Source: Toxonevra muliebris
Lineage: Eukaryota > Arthropoda > Insecta > Diptera > Pallopteridae
Length of the DNA stretch: 64,000 nt
Assembly: GCA_963691655.1 (NCBI GenBank)
Contig: OY829327.1
Span: 66,104,079 to 66,168,078 of the forward strand
Direction of reading: 5' to 3'
Part shown: piece by piece, positions 11,476 through 23,275 of the stretch
How the letters are laid out: every line of letters begins with the position of its first letter
Numbering within the stretch: position 1 is the first letter of the stretch
The notes under the pieces: model-generated
The model's input: the letters and a program-made list of their open reading frames with translations, nothing else
Database searches by the model: none
Told to the model about the DNA's origin: nothing
Program-made: the position numbers and the translations under genes

Positions 11476-13824
11476 AGTGCACAGAATCATTTTCACCACG
11501 GACTTGTATTAATTGATGTTTAAACTTTGTTGAGTACCTGACCACCACAGCTAACTCCAAGTAATTGTTATCGATAATCTTTTATTTTTCAGTTCTTTAG
11601 TAAAGGAATTGTTAAAGTTTTATAAAATCCATTCCATTAAAATTTTGTAATTCTGTAGTAATGGAATTGAAAAATTTAACGATTCCATTACATTAAAAAT
11701 ATTTCAATTACAAAAATTGAGTAAAAAGTAATTTTTTTTGTTGTTAGGAATTAAATTCCAATTTAATTGGAATGGTTCCTTCTTTGTTTAATTCAAAAAA
11801 AAAAAAAAGAAACCAAAAGCTGGCCTTACATGATCAGTAATACTAACAGTATTTTATAATACTAAGAGAAAAAATCAAAAATTCCGTCAGTATTTCCTTT
11901 ACTCCAAATACTGATGTGAAAGTCCAAATATTCAAGAATTATATAGGAAATTTATTAATATTACAATATTTTTCGAAAAAATTGAATTCTTTGTTGGGTA
12001 TTGAATCGCCTGGAGCATTGAAATAACTAGGAAGGGTTGATTGGTTATGCACATTGGCTCTGATTTTTTCCGTAGCTCGTTCGAGTTGGCGAATAGATGC
12101 AAAAATCTAGGCTATTATTTGGCATAAATCTCGCATTTGAATTTTTTTCTTAATTTGAGTTAGTAGCGTTTCCAAAAATTTACTAGGTGAATTTACGTTC
12201 AAAGAAAACAGTAAAAACTTAAAAAAGCTTAGTACGACAGTGTTGTATCTAATGAATAGTAGTTATCTGAGCTTAAAAATCGACAGACAATGAGCAGCTT
12301 CTAATTACTGATACAATTAAATCCTTAGAAAGAACTTTAAGGTCGTAGTGCCTAGTTACTCGGGCTTCACTACTAACTGGTAATATAAGGAAATAGATTA
12401 CCACTATCAAGAAATAAAAAAAAAAATTATGGAATTGGGTCGGTTAACTTTTTTGGGAATCTGAAAATTAATAGCTTATGAATTCCATGAAGTAATTTTT
12501 ATAAAAAATCTAAATAATTGTGAAACAATCAATCACATAAGTGACGCAGGTTTCCAATAGAAAAAAAGTTATTTAAAGAAATTTTAATTGGTTTTCACTT
12601 CATTTTGAAACTTTCGAACAGCTGATTTCTACAATTACTTAAAAAAACCGATTAATTTAAGTGATTAATTTTTTTAAAAACAATGTTTATTGGCAGTGTT
12701 TATAGTGTTGCTTTTACGTTTACTTTACGTGTACGTGTATGCGTGTATGTGTATGAGTGCGTTTTATATATAGTATATATCTTATCGTATGTGTATAAAT
12801 ACTATATAAATAATTTCGTAAGTCTTTTCTTCGGATCTGGTTTTATAATGACTCAAAGTGTAAAAATTAAAATACATATTATTACTACGAAACATTGAAA
12901 ACTTTAACACGTTTACATTCAATTTTCATTTTTGTTTACATTTAATGAGTCGTTGGTATAACAAACATTATTTAAGATATAATTTATTTATTCATGCTAT
13001 TATATAAAATTTAAAATGCACACATACATACATGCATAATTAAGCGGATTCAATGTTCCTCATTGCAATTATTATTTTGGTTTTGTTTTGTTAATAACTT
13101 ATTTAAACAATTTGGTTTTCATGGCGCAACATTACATATTTTGATATGATACATTTTCGATTTTTGTCAATTAAAAATCACGAAAAATGTAAATTTTTTT
13201 CTCTGGTTTTATAAGATAATGAACTTAATCAGGCTTTTTAAGTTGATCTTTGTTTTCTAAATAAAATTTTTGTTTATTATTTATCGATTTTCTTTAATGT
13301 TTTACATTTATTTACGTTGATATTCCGATTGGAAATATTTCGGGAGAACAGAAATGTGAAATGCTACTTTTATATTTAATGTCTGTACGTCTGTTGCTTG
13401 AAATAGTAAAATACTAACATTTCATTTTACCAGGTAACAATATCGACACCAATTTTCAAATAAAGTATTTTTAAGTGTACAATTTGTTGTTAAAATGTTT
13501 AAATCGTATTGATGTCTATACAGTACTTAATTCAGGATTTTATTTAAAGGAATGGCATTTCAAAGACGGCGCCTACCAATTTAAAATTTTTTAATTTGTA
13601 TGCATGAATGTGTGTATGTATGTATGTATGTATGTATATGCCACTTATATCGTTTAATTTTAAGTTTTAAGCATATTTAGTTGATTTTGAGATACCGCGC
13701 TAATTTTTAATCAAGTTTCTGTACTATGTACTTCCGCAGAAATATACACATCACTTGAAAGCTTAACACTACAACTAATACTTTTTTTAATATTAATTCT
13801 TTTATACTTTGCTTCTACATATTA
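11476..13824. other. AT-rich noncoding interval
   Basis: No gene seen. A (TATG)n microsatellite lies at about 13609-13637. Nothing else could be assigned. Confidence 0.45.
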
Positions 13825-13942
13825 GGGGGATACTCTAAGCCAAGCTTATACATTTTGCACGGTACAAGAATATCAAAGAATGTTGTTATATCTTTGCTGA
13901 ACGAATTGCAAACTTAGAGAACTTTGACTAGAGAATCCCCCT
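13825..13942. mobile_element. 118 bp MITE with GGGGGAT ends
   Basis: The left end GGGGGATACTCTA and right end TAGAGAATCCCCC form a 13 bp inverted repeat with one mismatch. The flanks are TTA on the left and TAA on the right, so a TA (or TTA/TAA palindromic) target duplication is likely. No coding sequence. Confidence 0.6.
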
Positions 13943-14652
13943 AATATGAAGTTAAAACTGTTTTGTAAAACTATGATTATGATTTTAAATATTTTTCAAT
14001 TCTATTGTTGATTTCTGTTCTGCTTTTGTTCTCATTGCAAAATGCAATTACTTTATTAACAATGCCACTTTTCAGTATTCTATTTACAATTTGTGCTTGA
14101 TTTTAATAAATATTTGTGGATTTCTTTAAGACATATGCCTGTACATATATATATGCATATCAATCTCTAGACGCTGGCTAGTTGTTATTGTGTTGCGTTT
14201 ATTTTTTACATACGCATAAGTATATACGTTCTTCCTTCGAATATGTTATAAATATTCGTTTTGTATAGGATTTTTGAATAAAAAGGCAATGACAATAAAT
14301 TTTCGATATTTACTTGCAAACAGAAAAAAGTCTTTATGGAAAGTTAAAATTCAATCCGAATTGAACAAACTACCATAAGAAAAGTTAAAGCGAAAAATAT
14401 ATTTATTGTTAAGTAGAAGAAGCTTATTAATTTAATTAGAAGTATTTCTTTAGTTTGTAAACGTTTAGTTTGATTGAATTGTAGAAAATAATTTACAAAT
14501 GATGTTAATATCTAAATTGAACTAATAAATCGTAAAATAAAATAATTCCTAAAATGAAAAATTTTTTTAAACAAATGGTCACATTTATTTCATTGTGTGA
14601 AAATTCAATGCTGATTTTTATATTTTTTTTTTGACAAAGCTTTAGGTCCTCG

Positions 14653-14870
14653 TCGATTTATCATAATTCAATTCAGCTAGTTTGAAATTATTTTTTTAGT
14701 GACACTAGCGAGGGCTTGGGGGTAAACCCTTTCCCTCATCCCTTTCTCTATAAATATTCCAGATATTGAGATTGTTGTTGGAAAAGGAACGAAAATCCTA
14801 AACCTTCCGCACTATTGTTTGGCGATCCACTTTTTTTTATATGAACTAACTGAATTAAGAATGAAATCGA
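14653..14870. mobile_element. Short inverted-repeat element (~218 bp)
   Basis: Left TCGATTTATCATAATTCAAT followed by TCAGCTAGTTT, and right on the minus strand TCGATTTCATTCTTAATTCA followed by GTTAGTTC, form imperfect ~30 bp inverted ends. The interior is noncoding and GC-richer than its neighbours. Confidence 0.45.
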
Positions 14871-17800
14871 TAAAAAGATAAATTGTCATTTGGATTAGTT
14901 AATAGAATCAGTTTTTTACGTTTATTTTTTTATTTTGTTACTTCAAATACAAAATAAATTTTCAAGTTATAAATTTCCGAATTTTCAAATTACTAATTTA
15001 ATTATGTTACTATGAAGATAAATGTTAAATTTGTAATATTTTAATTGAAACAAAATTACCTATGTAATTCTTTTTTGGAAAATTTTCGAGGTTTTTGGCT
15101 AAGCAGATATTACTCCAACACAAAATAGCTTTTAAAAAGGCAAACCAATCTAAGTACACTGGAAAAAGTAAAAAATAGGATCACATCTTCTGCAAGATAT
15201 TTCAACTTTGTTTGTTTTGTTCAAAATCTTTGAATAATATCAAAAGTGCCTAATTGGCTCATTTTAAGCCTAGCTTAGTATTTAAATGTTTTCTCTTCAC
15301 ATAATCTTTCAAAATAACATTCGAAATGGTTGAAATGGACTAGAAAACAAAAATGAAAACCTCATTTCACAATTCTCATCGACTCATTTATAACACAACA
15401 TTTCAATTCAGAAATTTATTTCAATGGCAATTCTATACAAATTCTGTAATAACTTTTTTGACGGTAATTTTTTTTTCTTGAGATGAAAAGAAAGAATTTT
15501 GTAGATTAATAAGGTATTTCCAAAAGATTACGAGTATTCCAAGTGAAAAAATGAAAAAAAAAACAACAGAAATATGTACAACTCATCAAAGAAAAATCAT
15601 ATTTTAAGATTGAAGAAACTTACGAAGTGTTGAAACTACTCACGATAAAAAAATTTTAAAAGGCAGATTCATTGCACCTTACAGAAACAGTTTGAAACTT
15701 TCTGATACTATTTGTTTGTTTTTTCTAGTTTCTGTTTTTATTGCCCTGGATTTGTGGTTTTTTACAACAACGAATTAGGGAAGAAAATTTACATAGTTCC
15801 TCAGTTTGACTAATCAGCGGTCATAATAAATCTATCTTTATAGTTTTGGTCTATTCCGAATATTTTTAATTTGAAATTGAAAAATATGAGAACAAAACTG
15901 AAATTTATTATTGTTATTGAGATCACATAAGTTTAAAGAAGAAGAAAATATACATGCTCAGTTGATTTGACACGGAACTGCGGTCAAAGATCACATTGTT
16001 TCTTTAGATTTTTACTAAGCTATATAAAAAAAAAAAACAAGAAACAACACGAATTTTTAGTTTTTTTCTTTAATTATAAATAACAATTGTATATTTGAAT
16101 TAAAATATTATTTTATAGTTTTAATAATAAATTCTATATGTATAAGGGAAGTTCAGACATGTGTAGATGTGTGATTTTATTGAATTTTTTGTGAGTTAAT
16201 TTGTAGATTTTAAATTGCTTTTTTTATAATAGGAAATATGTATGTATGTATGTTTGTTTGTATGCATATACATACATTAACATGTTAAAAATTTATAGAT
16301 ATCAATAAAGGTATTGCTTACATCTAATTAGTTTTCCAAGAAAGAAGGTCAAAAAATAACAACAACAAAAATATTGTAATAATAAATTGTAAATATGTAT
16401 GTATATTTAAACGATTTTTGTTTTTGTAAATAAATTTAAAATAAAAAATGGCCACTATCACGAATTTCATTCAAATCACGATGAAGCATAACGAAAAATT
16501 ATAGGTATGTTAATTTCAAATGAGTTTGGTCAAAGTTACATAGTATGTACATCATGTCTATCTACATATGTATATACTTGTAAATATATATTAATTTGAA
16601 TTTTGAGATTGTAAATAGTTTTTTTTTTGTGTTATGTTTTAAGTTGAAACCACAGATAGTTTACAAAAAATAATTTAACATTTCAGTGAAAATGATAACA
16701 AAAATAGTGTAAAGCATATCATAAGTTGAAAGGTTTTACTTTCTTCATAAGCTGATTTGCCCTTACTTTGTTGAAAATGTTTGAATTGTTTGTCGTTTTA
16801 CTCTTCTATGGAATTTAGGGTTGATACTAATCCATGTGCACAGTTTGTATATTTCATCTTTGATTATTGGGTAGGTAAAAAGTGCTCGAAGTACAATACA
16901 AAAGTATTATAAATAATTACGATCTTTTTGTAATTTCATTGTAATGTAAATAATACTTTTTTGTTGTTGTTACATTACATTCTGAAAAATGACAACGAAG
17001 TACTGCAATTAATCAATGAGATCTTGCTTTTTAGTTTAGCTTTGTGAAAAATTGTTCAGGACTGGAAAACCAAAATCATGTGACAGTAATTTGATTTCCA
17101 TGAATATATTTTTTACGCAGATGTTAGTTTAGTAATTGTTCCATTTAAATATTACACCGCATAATCATACTAAAAAATAAAGTGCCAGAAGGAATTCGTG
17201 GCAATAAAGCGTATTTAGTTAAAGTACTATAATTTTTCACCATGATTATGCGTATATATTATTATTTAATTGCATAAATGCAGTAATACTTTACACTATT
17301 ATTGTGGTTTTCTTGTTACTATTTGCTTTTAGATAATTTTATAATTTTGTAAGTTTGTAGAGAGAATTGTTTTTTATAATGCTCGTTTAAATTCCATATA
17401 CTATTCAATGAAATTCATAATAGCTGCTTAACTATACAAAATGAGCATACAATTTATAAATTAAAAAAAAATTAAATTTTAAATGTGAAAAATTGGTTTG
17501 GTTTTTTGGTTGCTGATTTTCGTTTAATGCTCTCAATTATTTTTGTAACTGATTTTTTGTTTGTTTTTTTTCGGTTCTGTTCAATGTAACTGTAATTTCA
17601 ACTCTGAAGAGATTAATCACTTTTTTTTATGTAATTTCGTTATTAACAGAATGATTTTTCTTTGCTTTCGCTTAATAACAGTGTTGCAAATATTATTTGT
17701 TTTTTTTTTTCATTTTTTTTTGTTTAATTTTTCAGTGAGAGTGAGAAAACATTTTCTATACAATATTTATGTATGTGTGTTTGCATATGGTTTTTCTTAT

Positions 17801-18603
17801 TTTATTTGTATTTATTTTTAATGGTTTTTAAATGTAAATCTATTATGCTAGTATGAGTTCATTTTTCTTTTTATTTATTTTTTTTAAATTTATTTTGCTT
17901 TCAAATATAATACTTAACTATTTACCTTACATGCATTTATTTGTTTCATCATTGTTCTATTTAAAATAAATTTATGTAATCAAAATATCTTGCCTCACTG
18001 TGGTTTGTGAGAGAAGTTATTTTGTTTGTATTAAACTATTTTTTGTATGATTAAACGGTGTCATTCTATTTTCGATTGTAGAGCAAGAATTTAGTCAACT
18101 TAATACTATGAAAGAAAAAATTGTCTAGTTTCTTAAAATTAATTAATATATAAAATGATTGTAAAACAATAATCAATAATATTAATAATATGAAATAATA
18201 TTAAGAAAAGGTGTAATAGTTATTTAAAATAAATAAAAAATAAAGTAAAATTCTACATGTGTATGAACGTGTTGACAGGGTTTGCAGCAGCATATACATA
18301 CGTAGAAGTATCTTTAAACATCATTTGTAATACTGCCAAGACCAACAAAGAATATAATAAACACCGAGATACCATATTGAACAATTCAGATTGGAAATTT
18401 AAATAGTGACAACTTTTTTGACTTTTTTTTACGACAGCAATATTTTACACGTTTCAATGAATTAATTATGTACTTTAAGACGAATAAACGAAACGCAATT
18501 TTAATGTAAAACAAATTTTTATGAGATTTCTGTTGCATTTTGGTAAATACCGTTCGGTAAGCAGTAAATTAAGTAAGAACTGCCAGTAGTCTTGAGTGCA
18601 ACT
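14871..18603. other. AT-rich noncoding interval, 3' of Glut4EF
   Basis: No coding region recognised. On the minus strand this follows the last Glut4EF codons, so at least the part nearest 18600 is probably its 3' untranslated region. AATAAA-type signals in the minus sense are abundant simply because the DNA is AT-rich, so I did not pick a cleavage site. Confidence 0.4.
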
Positions 18604-19224
18604 TTAACATTGTGAAAGCATCACTGGTGGTTGTACTTGTTGTTGTTGTTGTGGTAGTGATGGTGATGTCCCCATCTCTGCAACATTTGATATTTGTAGT
18701 GTTGCCAATGATTGTTGCTGTATCAATATTTGTTGTTGTTGTGTAACTTGTATTGCATTGAAACTTTGGGATCGCTGCATTGCAATTGAATGCGGTGTCT
18801 GCTGTTGCTGTACTTGTTTAACTGTTGGCGAATTATAAAGAGCATCTGGATTTGTATTACTATAGTTATTGTTGTTATTGTTTTTGGTGGTATTGACAAT
18901 TTTATTAAAACTATTTGGTGGTTTAACAATAACTGATGTTGCCACAGCAGTTGCAATATTTTTAAATTTGTTAACAACATTTTTATTGTGATTGGAGTTA
19001 GCTCTTTTACAACTTTTTAGTGTTGTTGTTTTTGTTACAGCTGTTGTTGCTGTTGTTAATGATGTTGTTTCTAGTTCATTTGCTAATGATATTTTCGTTG
19101 ATGCTGTTGATTTTTCTACAGATGGTATACTCATCATTGTTATTGCCGCTGCTGCTGTTGCTGTTGCCATTGTCGCTGCAATTGTTGTTGTCATCGTCGT
19201 ATCCGCCGACGATTTTGGCCTTTT
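18604..19224 (-). CDS. Candidate readthrough extension of Glut4EF (206 codons after TGA)
   Basis: Directly after the TGA at 19225-19227, the same reading frame runs 206 sense codons to a TAA at 18604-18606. It starts KRPKSSADTT and ends PPVMLSQC. The stretch has Thr/Ala-rich, poly-Asn and poly-Gln tracts, and non-repetitive parts such as SIAMQRSQSFNAIQV. No intron that would remove the TGA is apparent: donor and acceptor would have to be only ~13 bp apart. The stop context is GAC TGA AAA, not the TGA-C context most often linked to readthrough. CAA/ACA repeats are stop-free in every frame, and the plus strand also shows open frames here, so openness alone is not proof. Confidence 0.45.
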   Translation of the reverse strand, partial: KRPKSSADTTMTTTIAATMATATAAAAITMMSIPSVEKSTASTKISLANELETTSLTTATTAVTKTTTLKSCKRANSNHNKNVVNKFKNIATAVATSVIVKPPNSFNKIVNTTKNNNNNNYSNTNPDALYNSPTVKQVQQQQTPHSIAMQRSQSFNAIQVTQQQQILIQQQSLATLQISNVAEMGTSPSLPQQQQQVQPPVMLSQC

Positions 19225-20188
19225 TCAGTCACCAAAGCGACTGCATGCCTTCTTCCATCGGCATTGAGTGCACCACTCACTCTTGCGGTCCATACCGTAG
19301 ACTTTGCGGCATTTTTTGTTTTCACCACGTGTGCGTCTATTCGGTGAGTTTGGCGTATGTTTTGCTGTAACAACAGCATTTTGCACGACAACATGTGACT
19401 GTTGTGGATGTTGTTGCTGCTGTTGAAAATGTGGTGGCGATGCAGCATGTATGGCAACAATGTTGCTGGCAGTTGTTGCTGTTGGCGATTCTGTTGATTG
19501 TTGTTGTTGATGGCCGTCGCGTATATGCTGTTGTTGTTGATGATGATGGTGGTGTGACTGATGCTGATGGGAATTATAATTCGGCACTATTGTTACAGCT
19601 GACAGCTGATGTTGTTGTTGCTGGCTACTGTGCCCGGTTGCGGTGGCGGCGTGTTGGTTGCCGCTATGATGTGCTGTCACAGTGACATTTTGTTGCGATA
19701 ATTGTTGTAAAACATCGTTCGCATTGCTGTTGCTGTGTATGATGGGACTATTGCCATTGCTACTGTTGCTGCTATTGTTGTTTCTATTATTATTTGGGCT
19801 AGGATTGCTGTAGTTGTGATGGACGTATGTATATGGCGCTGCCGATTGGGACGGACGTGGCGAGGAGCGTGCATGCTTTATGAGTGAAGATACCGGACTA
19901 TGTTGCTGCTGATGGAGGTGAGAAGCTGCCACTGCTGCTGATGAATTGTATGTTGCCGTTGACGTGGCACCTGTGGCTGTTATTGCTGTTGCTATTGGAG
20001 CAGTGGTGGATGGCCAAGTATAATTGTGATGTGCTAATGGTGATGCTGGTATGCAATTATTTTGTAATTGCTGATGATGGCCATTGTTACTGTTGCAACT
20101 GCTATTAATGTAACTGTTGCCGTGATGTATCGATTTACTGTTGTTCTGATGTTGTAGCTGGTGTTGTTGATTGGTGTTGCGCCCTTGC
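19225..20188 (-). CDS. Glut4EF: Glut4EF, last canonical coding exon with C-clamp
   Basis: This is the 3' coding exon of a ZNF395/ZNF704/SLC2A4RG-family DNA-binding transcription factor expected in the nucleus. The exon begins after a CTCAACAG acceptor; its first base completes a Lys codon split by the intron. It encodes a long low-complexity region rich in Gln, His, Asn, Ser, Thr and Ala. It ends in a C-clamp with Cys spacing C-x12-C-x2-C-x5-C ([16 protein letters not shown] then TQC, RWKKAC) and finishes SRFGD before TGA. In this family the protein normally ends just after the C-clamp, so the stop is expected. The C-clamp is a zinc-stabilised DNA-binding motif also known from TCF proteins. 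The exon gives 320 codons plus stop. Confidence 0.92.
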
Positions 20189-20277
20189 CTGTTGAGGTAT
20201 GAAGTACATATACGAGTTTAATTTTTCTAAATCTGTATTTCAAACAAATTTACAACAAGATAAGAAATTTAACTCAC

Positions 20278-20487
20278 TTAAAATTGCCTACGATCTGTTT
20301 TTGGTATTCAGGATCTTCGTGTGGTGGACGTGCCATGTCGCGGTGGCTGAGTGTGGGTGGAGATGTTGGACTAGGCGTCTTTCCCTCGTCGTCGTCATCC
20401 TCAATTTCTGTATAATAGAATTCTTCTTCGTGATCACTTTCACTGAATGAGCCATCATAATCAGCAGAGCGTCGTGCCTTCTTGATG
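20278..20487 (-). CDS. Glut4EF: Glut4EF, middle exon (KKARRS...acidic...PPHEDPEYQ)
   Basis: It is bounded by a TTTGTTACAG acceptor and a TTTTAA/GTGAGT donor, 210 bp, entering with one base of a split Gly codon and leaving with two bases of a split Lys codon. Both phases match the flanking exons. It encodes a basic start (IKKARRSADYDGSFSESD), then an acidic run (EEEFYYTEIEDDDDEG), then a Pro/Ser stretch and MARPPHEDPEYQKQ. This order, immediately C-terminal to the zinc finger, is characteristic of the family. The intron to the next exon is 89 bp (20189-20277). Confidence 0.92.
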
Positions 20488-20765
20488 CTGTAACAAAGAA
20501 TACAAAAATTATATTTATTCTCTTCTAATTATTTAATTCATTTGATTATCCTATAATACTATACGAGCAATATTTATATAGAGGTTAATAGGGGCAAAAA
20601 ATCGGTTAAGCTTGGTCTCATTTTTGGGAAAATTCGCTTTCTCCGTGTTTTTAATTTAATTTTGGAAACGCCTCAAATGATTTGGATGAAATATTTTGTT
20701 TAGATAATGTTTTACTTAACAAGTTTATCTAGATAGGGGTCGTCTCTGAGAAAACTTGAAAGATG

Positions 20766-20780
20766 CCGAGCGAAGCTCGG
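20766..20780 (+). repeat. Perfect short hairpin CCGAGC-GAA-GCTCGG
   Basis: A 6 bp perfect stem with a 3-base loop, followed by TCGCCCAGGTACTA, stands out in AT-rich DNA. GC-rich hairpins near a terminus occur at Helitron 3' ends, but the required CTRR end is not clear here (CTAT). Element identity is therefore open. Confidence 0.3.
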
Positions 20781-21039
20781 TCGCCCAGGTACTATACATT
20801 TATTTTATTTGTTGAAATAAGTAACTATCAAAAAGTTGGAGATTTATTAAAAAATAATTTATTATCATGAACAATTCGACGAAAGTGTAAAACTTTTTGC
20901 CTAAAATTTAAACAACAAACATAATTCTTATTTTTTGATGTAATATGTTATTAGAACTAGTTGACAAAAAATGCCTTATAAAAAAAAAACAATTTTTTTT
21001 AAGTATTTAAAATTTCATGTTGAAAAGATTTCTCTCTAA

Positions 21040-21600
21040 AAACATGGTGCCGAGAGTTTAAACGCGATTATCTTCAAATGTTATTTTTCAAAAAATTCCG
21101 TTGCGGTGAGGAAGGTTTCTCAAGAACCATTTCACCAATCGATCTGATTTTTTACTGGCTAGTTTAGTGAACGAAGGATTTTTTTTTAAACAAAACTTTT
21201 TTTTGGCTCCCAAAACTAAATTTCAGACCCTCGAAAATCAAGAATTTAAAAAAAAAACATCACTATTTTTGTAAAAATGTAAATTTCATAAAATCCTTCG
21301 TTTATTAAGTGCATGACGATAAAAACAAACATCTTTTAGTTTTTTTTTTTCGTTTCCGATAAACCATTCTTTATTTATCATTATTACCGCGAGGGGTGAC
21401 GAAAAAAATGTGTTTTGGCACAACGGCCGTATTGTTCCCAGCTGTCGAAATTTTTTGCTGAAAAAGTTTATGAAATACCTTGCAACTTCAGCAAATAGAT
21501 ATACGGTGACTTATTCTAATAAAATTGTATCGCCTTGGGGGGAAAAATAATGAAAATACTCTTTTTTTCCGACAACACGTGTATGTAACCCCTTAATATA
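21040..21600. repeat. Dispersed repeat, copy 1 (relative at 39543-39742)
   Basis: The stretch sharing AACATGGTG...TAAACGCGATT and, further on, AGCAAATAGATATACGGTGA and CCGACAACA...AACCCCTTAAT recurs in the same orientation at 39543-39742, where the middle is deleted. No coding domain is recognised. Likely a transposon family. The interval between 20488 and 22777 otherwise holds no gene I can support. Confidence 0.55.
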
Positions 21601-22777
21601 TTAAACGAAGCAGATGCACGATTTCTTGATTTTGGTGTTTTCTCGAAGCTTGAGGTCTTACGAATGTCTGGTGAAAATTTCAAGAAAAAATTCAAAGAAA
21701 TAACGACTGCTTGCCGCCACAGAGAAGCCGCATCAGACAGGCAGAAAAAAACCAACCCGACAAAAATTGCCTTTTTTCGAGCGTCTAAGATTAACGAACA
21801 CTTATTGAAGATTAACGAACGTAAAAATATCTCTATGATAAATTTTGATCAGAATAATTTCGTTTTTAAATTATAATACGTATTTATTCAGGCCTATCTC
21901 GATATAAGAGAAATCGAACCCTTTTCCTAAGATTTTTTTCAAATAGCTTCTTTTTTGTTGTAGATGAGAAAAAACATTAATATTGCCATTATCACTATTT
22001 GGAGTTTTAATTACATATTTGCAAGTCACTAAATTGTCTCATATTTACTATTTAAACCCTATTTTTATGTCATTAACCACTTTCAAGTAAGAAGCTCTTA
22101 ACTGACAAAATCGGAAGGGCATTTCGTTTCAAGAGTCATATAAATAAAAAGGTACCTGCAAAATTTAAGAAGATTTTTTTTTAATCTTGAGTCTAGACCT
22201 TTCCAGATGTTTATATCTTAATATTTTCTTTTAAATGAGTTGATTTAACAGTGTAACATGTTTATGCGTCGAAATCTAAGAAAAAATAATAATAAAAATA
22301 ACCGTCTTTTTTTAATTGCTAACTTTTAAATGAAAATTAATTTCTTACAAAAACAGTAAACCAATTGAAGTATAGTATGTTAGGTACATTCAGGCTCATT
22401 TATTTTGGTAAATTAGGTAAAATTTGGAAATTCCATAACTGATACACATATCGTGCGTTATCAAATTGATTTTCGAGTATGCACTAATGCCCGTGCTAAG
22501 AAATAAACGTTTGTTTACAGCGTATGTCGATGCGAGTCAAATTTCCAATGCAAAATTTAACATTTTAATTTGCGTTATGCTTATATACACGACCGTAACT
22601 GGAATTCGGTAGCCTTTCAAGCATGTGAAGTTCTCTTGACTCACCATGAGAATTTGAAATCAAGCTAAGCACAAATGATTCAAAGTAATAGTTATGTGCA
22701 AAAGTTATCACAAACTGGAAAATTATCGAATTTTTCATATTATTTCCACTTTATTTATGAAATATTCGTCTATTTAC

Positions 22778-23259
22778 GGGGGATGGACATTAGACCGCGA
22801 GCCATTAGGCCACGATGCATTTTATATGGCGGTCATTCGATCGTATGACGCGCGATTTTTTTTAAATATTATAATTTTTTCTTTATTTTTGTAAAAATTT
22901 TTTGCCTGCGCCGCTTCTTTTAATGTTACATTTTAATTTAAGAAAATAATACCGAAATTAAGAATAAACATCAATTTGCTTTGTTGAAAAATATAAAAAC
23001 CAAAACTCAAAGAAAAAACTAAAGAAAAATTTCCGTTCATTTCGTTTGTTTGTTACCTTATTATAAATTAAAAACCCAGCGCGGTCTAAAGTCATTTTTC
23101 GATCGCGGTCTAAAGTAATTTTTCGATCGTATGACTTTAGACCAGACTTTAGTGCTCTATGCTTTAGACCACGCGGTCTAAAGTCATTTTTCGACCCGCG
23201 CGGCCTAAAGTAATTTTTTGATCGCGGTCTTATGTCACGCGGCCTAATGTCACTGCGCC
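22778..23259. mobile_element. Inverted-repeat element with internal GCGGTCTAAAGT repeats
   Basis: The left end GGGGGATGGACATTAGACCG and right end (minus strand) GGCGCAGTGACATTAGGCCG are imperfect inverted repeats. The right half (about 23085-23245) holds several copies of a ~23-25 bp unit built on GCGGTCTAAAGTCATTTTTC and GATC, some inverted. A 120-codon minus-strand open frame with repeated RPRG/DRKMTLDR peptides is a by-product of this repeat. Superfamily unknown. Confidence 0.6.
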
Positions 23260-23275
23260 TTTGTTTACATGTGCA

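Noticed and set aside
12683..12898. 71-codon frame with VRVCVYVYECV
   Set aside because: Encoded by a TGTA/GTGTATG simple repeat.
19020..19370. Plus-strand frames of 91-116 codons over the Glut4EF exon
   Set aside because: They are Leu/Val-rich mirror images of CAA/CAG repeats in the minus-strand coding exon; the minus frame has the splice sites and C-clamp.
22778..23259. CRISPR array
   Set aside because: Units are contiguous, variable and inverted without regular spacers, in a eukaryotic genome.
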